Shown one piece after another: positions 1-10,900 of a stretch of DNA of 64,000 nt (the stretch's first letter is position 1; each line of letters begins with the position of its first letter). The notes under the pieces were generated by a model. That model did no database searches. It was not told the origin of the DNA and was given only the letters and a program-made list of their open reading frames with translations. The position numbers and the translations under genes were made by a program. Source of the stretch: Brugia malayi (Eukaryota; Nematoda; Chromadorea; Rhabditida; Onchocercidae); contig NW_025062476.1 in NCBI RefSeq assembly GCF_000002995.4, positions 9,980,501-10,044,500 on the forward strand, given 5' to 3'.

Positions 1-1676
1 TACAATGGGATAGTTTAGAGGCTAACAGTAAGTACAATGATAAGCGCAACAAGACAAGTTTCATTTAAAATCTCAATTTTGATTTTTTTTTTTAATATTC
101 CAATAGGATAGTTTGTTTCAATGTGTAAAAAATATAAACAAAAGATAAAAATTGATTGCTAAATGAAAAAGTAAGCAGTTAAATGAAATAGAATCAAAAA
201 TTGTAATTAAATAATTCTGATTGACTCTAATAACTGTTGAAAACTTTCTATAAAATTTTGTAAAATTTTCTCATCGGTAGAGAAAAAGCAAGAATATGAG
301 TGGCACATGAATTTAATCCATTGACTTTTCATATAGATTTTTTCTAGTTAACTTAAATCTTCATGCATATCTCATATCACTTGTAAGGACATGCAAAATA
401 TTATGGAATATAAAATATGATAATACAACAAAAGGAAAGATTTTAATTTAAATAGAAAATAGATAAATCGAATGATAATTATAATTAAATAACAATATTG
501 AGATGCTTTCCGTTTCTGATATTGAAACTTTTATGTTTTCCGTTCCCATAATCTAACTAATTTTTTCCTTTTTAAATTGTCATTAACTTCTTTCTCTCTG
601 TAATATGTTTGTTGTTGACGACAATGATAAGAGAAATATGCTACCGCTAAAGGAGATTACTAAGTGATAATTTTTTGATATAAATTATGAATCTATCTTT
701 TTTACTTCTAAAAAAGTGCTTTAGCTTTGAAAAGATGTTTCTGATTTATTTCAAAACTTTTTAATTCATGAAAACTGATAGGATTTGAAAATTTCCGAAG
801 TTTTAGAACTTTATGAGGCGAAAAATTGAAAGTTCTTGATTTGTGCACCACAAAACTTTGCATTTTTGTGTGAATTTTCTTTCTTTTTTCGAAATCAAAT
901 ATCCTGAAAACAATGTGAAATTGATTCCTGAAATTTCTGTGACAGAAAGCTATGAGAGGTCCTTATTACTTCATAATCACTAACTGATTATTAGTTTCTT
1001 CATATAAATACGTGGTCATGTTGTCCTAAGTGTTCAAAAATGTAAGAAACTGTCAACGTAGTGATCTTTTCTGTTTTTATCAGTAAGTTTCTGCCTGTCC
1101 TTTTTGAAGTTCGCTCATAAAAATTACACTTTGACGTGCTACGTGACCTGTTATCTTCCATATTTTAGCTTATACTACGAAATTACTCTGTGAGACGCCA
1201 AATCAAAAGCTTTAAAGTCTTTTATTCAAAACTGCTATCGAAATTTACACAATGGATTAAAATGGCAATACACTGATTGGTGATTTGTAAATGTATGATA
1301 AATTCAAAAAGAAATTTAGGCTTTCAATCGAATCTCTTATGGAAATACAATTCAAAGTATATTTAAGTAATTATTGAAATACTTAACTGTTCAGCAAAAA
1401 AAAGTTGTGAGTGATCAGTTTATCCAACAAAATCAATGCGATAGCCATTTTTTCTAATTATAAGGTTTCTAGAAAAGAGGGCTAAATTAAATTGTGTGAA
1501 TAATTTTGGTTCATTACCCATTTCCTTCTAAAATGAAGCAAAATAACTATGCATTATCATTAAATCGGAAGATGCGAGCCTGAATTAGCGATGAATGTTA
1601 CTGATTTGTTATCAGTCTACGATTAACACATTAAGTTTGAGTGTACTAATTAAATTGTTAGCCATCTATTAATGTG
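1..1676. other. AT-rich intergenic, no gene seen
   Basis: Very AT-rich sequence with stops in all frames and no exon-like block that I could recognise on either strand. Confidence 0.5.
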
Positions 1677-1722
1677 TATAATTTGCGAGTGTTGATCCAA
1701 TAATCAACACTCGCAAATTATA
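1677..1722. repeat. Perfect 20-bp inverted repeat (hairpin)
   Basis: Left arm 1677-1696 (core TTTGCGAGTGTTGAT) is exactly complementary to right arm 1703-1722, separated by the 6-nt spacer CCAATA. It lies about 40 bp before a putative acceptor (…TTTATAG, 1753-1760) at the 5' end of the HD-domain gene. Its function is unknown. It could be a fold-back element or a cruciform or RNA hairpin in the 5' region. Confidence 0.85.
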
Positions 1723-1878
1723 TAGAAGAAGTAATGACGGAATAACTCTGATTTATAGGACATTTATGTGAGAAGAGGACTGAAGAGGAGTGAGGCCAGA
1801 AAAAGTCAATACAGCCTCGTTCCCTGGCTTCACACTACGAAATGGAACAAAGACCAGGCTTTCAGTCTTGGCTTTCAA

Positions 1879-4252
1879 ATGGATGCTACAACTGCAAGCT
1901 CTAAGGCTGCTTTATTCGACAGATGGAATGATTTGGCATCAGCTTTTTCACCAGACTTAAAGGTTACTATATATTTGTTCATTTTAAATTTAATTTGATT
2001 CAAAAGTGTCATTTTAAAAAGTATAACTTTTATGTCAGTTGTCTATGAGAATGACTGAACGGTTACTGACACAATGAATTCATTCTGTTTGATGTATACA
2101 TACATTTATGGTAATAAATTCAGGAAAAATGGTGGAAACATTTATTGAATATCTATAGCGAGCGGTCATTCTACAACCTCAAACATCTAAATGATATGTT
2201 TCTGCTTTTCGATGAATACAAGCATAAGTTGCAGGAACAAATGGCTACTGCTTTTGCTATATTCTTTTTGCAGTAAGTTTTGTCCATGTTTTTCTATTAA
2301 ATGATAGGATCATTAATAATGAAAGAAGAGAGAGAGAGAGAAAGAAAGAGATATATTATTTAGTAGTTGAAACAGTCCGAATCAAAAACTTTGATTTGAG
2401 TCAGGATCTGAAATTGAAAATGTATATACTAATGATGATAGAAAGTTTTCCTCTTTTACTTTCTGCCTTTTTATTTTTAACTTTTACATCGCATAGTTAT
2501 TTCTGTTCCATTATTTTGCTAAAATACTCGAAGCTAGATGCTAAATTCTAACTAGAATTACAAATCACAAAGGAGTAAACGACAATTCCCAAACATTATG
2601 ACGAGTGAATGCATGTAATTAGTTTCTTTATTCCAAGAGAGATAATTATTAGTCATGAAGAATACTTCATTTGGCATAAAAGGAGAGAATAGTGAATGAA
2701 TTGTTACTGTAGGTTAAAAAGCTGATCGAGATTTGAAAGTAGCATTAAAGTAAATTATATTGTAGTGCAGCTGATGATCCGAAACGCAGCAATAATGCTG
2801 AGCGAAGCGTGGAAATATTGAAGCAATTTTCAGCGGAAACAACAATTGACTTGGTAGAATTTTTTTGTGACAAGAAAGGGTAGGATCAATAGATCCCAAT
2901 TTAATGCTTCTGGGTCAGATCAAAACAAGCCAACAAATCGATTTTATTTAGCATTATCTCTGTTCTGTTTTCATTGTAAAAGTAAGCTTTATTATCCTTT
3001 AATCCAATGACGGACCTTAGTAACCTTAGTAACAAAGTAACTTTTCTAAGATGAATAAGTTCATGTGAAGAATTATAAATCAGCTTTTACAAACTCTAAA
3101 AAAGTATTTGGACATAAACTAGTTTTAAGAACTTGGTGGCGAAAATTTTGGCATAAAATTCTTGAGCTATGCTGTTCACATCGAAATATTAGTCCGAAAA
3201 ATAAAATAATGAATAAAAATTTTTGCCTTCCAAATTTATTTGAATTTTCCTTAAAATTCAACTTCTTTACACAATAAAAGATTGAATTTAGGAATATTCA
3301 GCAACACTGATTCTCAAAAGTGAAAAACACTGTACCGATGCTCATTTAATAGCCAATAGTTATGGCGAGGATGACGTTCACTTCTTGTTAGATTTCGATT
3401 TAGCTTTTTTGGGAGTCGATGAAATCGAGTATGACACACACAGCAAAAATATCAGAAAGGAATATAATCATTTAAACGACGAGGAATACCGCCAACAAAG
3501 ATTAAAAGTGTGTAATACCTTATTTGCAACTAATCATCGATGCATCCTTAACTATTGATGTTAATAAAATCGGCAATTTTAAGTTTACTGGTCAATACTA
3601 ATGAAACACAGCTAGGAAATCCCATCATGACAAATAATAAATTTATAAGGATGACTTCTTATACTGATTCTCATTCTACTAAAAGTTGCTTCCTTTGTTC
3701 GCAGATGAATTAATAAAATGTATTTTGAGTTCTTCTCTAACTTTTTTCGTTTATTCCTTTCTATCCGATGATTAAGAAGGATTCGGCATGAAAAAATTTT
3801 TAACTTCCCTCCAAGATTTGCTGCTGGGCATATGAAAATTGTGATACGAAAGGATTAAGAAATGATTATGGTGTCCTTGACTGTTTTATAATGTTAATTT
3901 CAGTGAATCATCTTGAGCTACTTATAAAATCACATTGTAAAATGAGTCAAAGCCATGCTTATCGCTTTTTTCTCTTAATGTTTAAAAATGTTTTTGTCAA
4001 ACCAAGAATGATAACACAATAACTCAATTGAAATTCTTTCTTATTCCTCTTTTTTGCTGTTTTCATAGCGATGAGCGAAAAAATCATTCCAGAAGATACA
4101 ATGAAGCCTTTCATCTTCAATCGTTTTTCTTTCAGATTTTGAAATTGTTTATGCGAATTCCAAACATTTACGCAACTCGAGAATTAAGAGAACGATTCGA
4201 AGTTCAAGCTCGTCTGAATATCGCGAAGGAAATTTCTGATTTATCCAAATAA
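1879..4252 (+). CDS. HD-superfamily phosphohydrolase relative (COG4339 type), possibly inactive
   Basis: Five exons: 1879-1962, 2124-2272, 2766-2853, 3292-3507 and 4136-4252, encoding 217 aa, close to the roughly 200-residue length of the family. I recognise the family from ordered blocks: RWNDLASAF near the start, FYNLKHLNDM, AADDPKRSNNAERS, LILKSEKHC, LLDFDLAFLG, NIRKEYNHL and FMRIPNIYATRELRERFEVQA near the end. The family is a predicted metal-dependent phosphohydrolase with no well-known substrate. The first in-frame ATG (1879) was taken as start; the frame stays open upstream to an acceptor at 1760, so a spliced leader or an upstream exon is possible. The family's first metal-binding His (YHNLxH) is Tyr here, and the HD dyad reads FFLHAADDP, lacking the Asp, while the later DxDL Asp is kept. 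The fourth donor (AAA|GTGTGT) is weak. Family assignment is firm; catalytic activity is doubtful. Confidence 0.82.
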
Positions 4253-7200
4253 CTCAGGGTAAGATAATATTTTGCTAATTTTCTCATCACTAATTATTTT
4301 GGTGACTGTTATTGATTTTCTTTTCGTATTATAATATAACATTTTTAAGCGTTGAAGATTTTAAATTAAATTTGATTAGTGGGTACAGTGGATATTTGTT
4401 ATTCTCAGTGATTTTCTAATACATCGATTAGTCTCTATGATTACTAAAATTGTTACCAATGAGAACGTTTATTATATGTAATATTACATCAATTCAAAGC
4501 AGATTTAACATGAAATGCATTTTGAGAATTTCCAAAGTTTCAGAAACTCCGCATTACGGCAGTCATTAATTAACTTATTAATTATCAATGAAACCCAAAA
4601 TAAGCTATGACGCTGACATTATGTGCATGATGACAAAACATTCGTTCCAACGCACTTTTTTCTTTTTTTCCGGAAGTCTCAAATAAAATCGAATTGGTAG
4701 CCAAGTTTTGGATATTCCGATCCGACATTTCACCAATTTATAGCGATATCGAGATCAAACTTCAATTTTTTTGCTTATTGTTACCCATTTGCTTTTATTT
4801 ATATAAGTTTCCTTTTGTGTGTACGAATACGCATTTGCAATGCCAAAGTTAGGTATAATAATTCAATGGATTTATCAAACACTATGAAACAGTAATTATA
4901 AAGAAGTTAGTAGGACTTCTAACCAATTAATAGATTTCTGATGATATGATATATCAATGATCATATTACAACACAATTTATTCTCACTCTCGTCCTGTGG
5001 AACAAATTTTTTTAATTCATAGGTGAGAAATTGCAATTTCCATAATGACATTCTTTGAATTCAAACTAAAAGGAACAAACTGCATTCTAAATTTCAAAGA
5101 GCGGAGCAGAATGACGGATTAACTCATACAATTCGAATTCTTTACTCCAAAGAATTTCACAACTTTTTTCAGCGAACAGTCCCCTCACAGCTCAACCTTC
5201 TCTACCTATTCTCATTTTCTTCTCATCCCCTCATTCTTGCTCTTTTTCTCAATAGCACTTTCGTTTCTATTCATTTGTTTTTGATCGGCAAAAAATGTAG
5301 AGATGTTTAACTGAAGTAGTCAAATACTCGACAAAATCCCTCGGTGCAAAGGATCAGGTGGATCTCGTCCGAACGACACAATCTTTCCATTTATTTAGCT
5401 TTAGCTTCTTTGCTATATATCATATTCTTCACGTGGAAAAAAAAAAATCTTTTCAGCATTACAAACAGTTGCGTTGTCCACATAACCGGTTTCTTTATCG
5501 GCACTCCTCACATCTTTTCGCTTCATATCTTAATTTATACCCTAGCTAATTACAGCGATTTTGCAGAGAGCTACCCTCAAGTATCGCTAATATTCACCGG
5601 TTATACAGTTATTCACACTTTTACACCAGGGATTATAAAATTATTCAAGCCCTGATCATTTATCAAAATCTAAAAATTAATGAGACAGTCGTCTCAGTTT
5701 ATATTCCCTTATTAACATACTTTTACTGATAGGAAAATATTTATCGATCTGTACTAGAATAATCAATACAGAAGTAAATAAAGAAACAATGAAGTGGAAA
5801 TGAGAATGAGGAAATGTCAAGATGTCGAACATTTACATACACAACAATATTTCATTTCATGTTTGCGAAGCGAACAAATATTCCAGTTGAAACTTAGATC
5901 TATTATGAAACAGACGATTACTAATAACTTGCATGGATTAAACCGAAATCGGGAAATATCAGTAAATTTATCCTGATGTGATCCAGTTTATTTATAAGAC
6001 TATTTAGCTCATTTCCTTATTGTTCTTTATTCTAATTTGTATTAAAACTCGATTTTCAACAAATCAAGCTTTTGCATTGTTTATCTCTATGGATTGTTTT
6101 AATCTTGCTAAATTTAATTTGTTATTCTAAGGGAATTAAACGGAGCTTCCCTATATCGAGAAAATGAAAATGTCTGACCAATGAGTTAGTGGACTAATTA
6201 ATGGAAGGAGAGAAATGGATTAACTCAGCATAGGCTGTCGATCTATGTCATTAGCTGTTCTGGAAGTCGGTGTTCCCATTAGAACGACTCGGTTGTTTCA
6301 GGGACTTTTTTTCTGGATAAGGTGATTGCGGGGTTGGTAATCGATATTTTGAGCGATTTCACGACTAGTAGGACAGGAGGCACAACTTTCCGATGAAATT
6401 GCGGTCATCGATTGTTTAGCAACTGTGCGGATAAGATATCTACAGTTGTCAAATTTACGATGTCTGTTTTGTCTGTATAGTTAGTAACGATAGTGACGAT
6501 GATGAAAATAGATAGGGAAGAAGATGATGATGATAGTGACAGTGATACTAATGATTATTGCAGTAATGAGAACTGCACTGATAGCGGCTGATGGTCGAGA
6601 TAATGGTAACGGCGTTGATGATAGTGCTGAAGCGGTAGTGCTAAGTGATAATCATAGACGTGATAACAACAGTAGCAGTAGTACCCATGATAAAGGCATT
6701 AATAACGACCATAATAATAATAATAATAATGATACAATGATAGTGGTAATGACAGTGACAATAGGGATACTAACAATTATTAATTATATGTGGTAGCGAT
6801 AATAATCGTGATGCAAATTGTAAATAAATAGTGATGAATGATGGACTGTACTGCGATTTATTGCAATGCGAGGACGTCAACAACGACACATGCGGCGGGT
6901 GTGGCAGGTGTGGAGATGAGTGGAAGATGTTGGGTAATGTAGTTGACAATACGACATACATGCACCTATATTCACAGACATACACATGTATATCTGTGCA
7001 GTCACGTTTGTGTATATATGTATCCTTACGTATGTATGTTCTCATACACATGTCCTACGCGTACTATGCCACATACACTACGCCTACACATATATCTACT
7101 TTGACATACAGACATACATATCTAATGCATATATAGGAAAGGTAGTGAAATTCAGAGAGATGATATATGAAGAAGGCGATTTTAGAGTTCTCGGAGAGGA

Positions 7201-7905
7201 AGAAAAGAATCATTTTGAAGAGGAGGGAGAAGAGAGATTTGTTAATTGGTTGCTGGCATAGGTGGAAGGAATTGTCAAGAAGGACCCTTGACATGACGAC
7301 AATGCTTCGCGCGATCGGTCCTTGCAGTAGCGAAATAAGTGGATGTATTTGCTGTCATCGTGTTATCAACTTGTATAGCATCATTTTTATTAGTAATAGT
7401 AGTTCTATTTTTTAATGCAATTATTCTTGTCAGGAAAGTATCAAGATTGTCGGGAATATATCAAGATACCAATGTAATAAATGTAATATTGTAGTCAAAA
7501 GATATCAGGGTAGTATTGTAATGAACGAATCATACTGAAAGGTTGCGGCATTTTGAGATGTCGAAGAGAGGTTCAAATTTCAGTTTCGTGGGTTTATTTT
7601 TGTACAAATCCGTGACACTTTTTGTGACGACTGATTCCGGAAAAATCAATTCCATGTAATTTTTGACTTAATTCTACGCGAATCTTTTTGAGGTATTGAT
7701 AATAGTCATATTAACTGTGGAGAAAAAAATAAATAGGTACGACGTCCTCGATGGCATCCGGAAACCGTAATGTTTAGTCGTAATCTCTTGGATATAGTTC
7801 CGATCAAACAACCTCTTTGCCTGGATCAAATTATTTTTCCTTTATTTTATGCTTGTTTCTGCTATTTACACTAGTATATTTGTTGTTTTGATATAAAAAG
7901 AACGA
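4253..7905. other. Intergenic, mostly unassigned
   Basis: No confident gene. At 5344-5655 (+) there is an open frame of about 100 hydrophobic codons that begins without ATG and ends KLFKP; it could be a decayed seven-helix receptor exon, but I cannot support that. A more GC-rich block lies at about 6230-6480. Trinucleotide and short-word repeats run from about 6490 to 7130. Confidence 0.4.
6490..7130. repeat. Low-complexity GAT/AAT triplets and TACATA-like words
   Basis: From about 6490 to 6840 the + strand is dominated by GATGAT/AATAAT-type triplets, including an (AAT)n run near 6710-6735. From 6950 to 7130 it becomes alternating ACATAC/TGTATG words. The open frames here translate to Asp/Asn-rich or Tyr/His/Thr-rich low-complexity strings and are not credible genes. 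Confidence 0.7.
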
Positions 7906-10900
7906 ATGAATAGTGGAATGGTGAGAGAAGATTCGGATGTCGCATTGGAAGCATCCCACTTTGCTTTCCTTCAACAGAACAAGAATATTTTAGCGAATAA
8001 TGTTCTCTGGAAGCGGAAGGTATGTTTTCGTTCTATTGAATATATGTCTTACTTCATGTTTTTAATAATCTTTGCTGATTAGCTTGGTCGCTGTTTTGAA
8101 TATTGGAAGGAACTACCCAGTATTTTATCAAATTGTGGAACCAAATTATCGTTATTTTTTTATCACTGTACTGAATGACTGCTATAGCTTCTAATAAATT
8201 TTCATTAAATGTTAATACAGCTATGGTATAATTTATGTTTTGATATCAAAATTATTTAAGTTAAATGTAGTATGTCACAGTTTTGACTGATAGAATTATG
8301 ATCTTTTTTTATCACGGTGACAAGTGTTTCCTTGTAACAATTGATTTTTTTTTTTGGTATTTTTTGTTGTATTTTTCTGATCTTCAAAGCATTTTGAGTT
8401 TAATTTAAGTTAAATGTGTCACAGTAACACTTTAGAGTTGAGTGCTGATAGAGTTTCAATACAAATGAATTACATGAGGCTTGCTGCTTTAATTTGGGCT
8501 TGCGGATCACATTCTTGGAATATGCTTTGTTTTATTTCATCCATGGATTTTGGATAGCTTATAGACTCAATAATACTGGGAAATCCATCAGTATACTATT
8601 TTTATTTGTAGCTATTGATTAAGAATAATAATATTCACATAATTCATATTTTGTTTGGATTATTTCCGATTGTTATGAAAGCATCTTTTCAACTGTAAAT
8701 TCCAACATTTTTTTGAGCACAAAAATATTTTCATGCTAAAAAACGACGTTTCATCTAGCAAACTTGATTCATCTTTAGAGTGAGTTTGTAGGATCCTGCA
8801 GAGGAACATCACCGTTTGGTTTATACTATTATTACATTTGTTTTTATTGTTTTTTTTTTTTTTTTTTTACATTTGATTTTAATTTTGTAAGACTTAGAAA
8901 AATGCAGAAATGAGAGCAGTCTTTTTCATTTAAGCAATGTTTTACTTTTTCTTATGATGACAATAATAACCGAATATGATATACCAAACATACTTTTTTT
9001 TGCAGAACTCAACCCATACTGTGTTTTATTATTCCTTCCTACCCCACCCTAATTTAGAAATCTTCAAGGTTTGTAATATTCTTTTGTCAAGTCTATTTCT
9101 CGGTCTTAATTTCGTTTTTTTTTTTTTTTTTTACGATGCTTAATAGGTTGAATAATGAAGATGATCTTTTATTATTGCCTCTGTCTTTGATATTAGTAAG
9201 TACAAAAATTACTGTGACAGATCACTTCTGTTCTGCAGAAAGACAGAAAAATAAAAGAACAAAACTTGGTTAAAAAGTGTCGGCTGATTTATCTCTTACT
9301 GTTAATCTAATCTCATTTTAGTTTGTTTAAATAATCTGTTCTTATGTAATATTTTTTCTTTGGTTCGTTTTGTTTGTTGGTTGGCGAGTTTTTTTTTATT
9401 CGATGAATAAAATTGTTAGTTTGGTTTGTTTGATATGCTTTTCGGTTATTGAGAAGAATTAAAATAGATCGTTTGTGTTCAAACTGAAAAGGGAAAACGG
9501 TATTCTTTTAGCACCATAAATCGGTTGAAGGAAGAAAGCTGTTGAGAGCTGATGGATCTTTCAGAATTTTCAAATTAAATTTTTTTATCGAGTCAAAGAT
9601 TTTTGTTTTTATGTTTATTTCAGGAACAGTTAGTGAAATGGGAAACATCAGAAACGAATCGTTTGCCATCGGTTCGAAAGCTTAGTCATGAATCTAAAGT
9701 CAAGTTCACTGTAAGTCAATTGATGTATCAAAAACTGTGATTAATAATAACTCATCGATTGTAGTTGTTATATTGTTTTATTAAGGTAACAAATTTTTTC
9801 ATGAGCTATATGACCATAAACTAATGCAAGATGATCCATCCAAAGCCTTTAAATTTTTTTTACCCACGAATACTCATTTTTAGCACAAATCACTAATAAA
9901 ACTGGAGAGGTTTTTGACCAACAATTTATGTTTGAAAGCTAAAAATAATTTGTAGGACGAGGATATATTTCTGAGTGCTTGCTTAAGTGGTGACTTGGAA
10001 GAAGTGCAGACATTACTCAACGATGGTGCGAATATCAATACTAGTACAGTGGATGGTCTTACAGCCTTACATCAGGTCATTGCAGTTTCATAATTAGTTA
10101 TAGTTTGTCATGAATTGAAAAAATTCTAATAATTGAATTAAGCATAGTAAAATCATAGTGAAAAAATTCTTTCTTAGTAAAATCTGTTTAAGGGTTTTTT
10201 ATAATTAAGTTTTTTAATTATCATAGGTACCACCACTTTGATTATAGTGATGTCTGTTGAAGGTTTGTGAAAAGTAAGATCTTTTTATTGTTACTATGAG
10301 AGATGGGTGCCCACTTTTTTTATCAGATCCAAAAATCTTAGCGGATACAGTACTACGAAGTGAAAATTAGACCCAGTGCTTTAGCTTATGTCATCCAATA
10401 GTAAGAAAAATAGTACAACTAAAGTGCATTTCCAGTTTGCGATTTTCATTAAATACTCATTCAAATATTCAAATTAAGGCAGTCATCGATGGCAAACCAA
10501 AAATGGTACAATTTTTAGTGGAGCATGGAGCTAACGTCAACGCACAAGATAATGAAGGTTTTTCCATTTTTCTGTTTTACTTGCCGTAGATTAATGATCA
10601 TAAATCTTTCTACATCTTCATAACATGGTTAATAACGTTGTTCCCTATGTTCATATCTCTTAAGCGGAAAAATCCGCATCTTTTAGGCCTCTTGATTTGT
10701 TGGATAAGCATTCTCATATTCATGATGAAACTAACCCATTATCGTTAGTTTTCTTTTGCACTTCTTTTTTGACTAAAGAAAATTACTTTCTTTAGGTTGG
10801 ACTCCATTACACGCAGCAGCTTGTTGTGGGAATGTCGATTTAGTCGAATATCTATGTACAGAGGGTGCCGATCTTTCTGTGACAAATAGCGACAAGGAAT

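Noticed and set aside
6524..7415. Several overlapping open frames on both strands
   Set aside because: They are translations of trinucleotide and ACATAC-type low-complexity DNA, with Asp/Asn or Tyr/His/Thr-biased products and no family resemblance.
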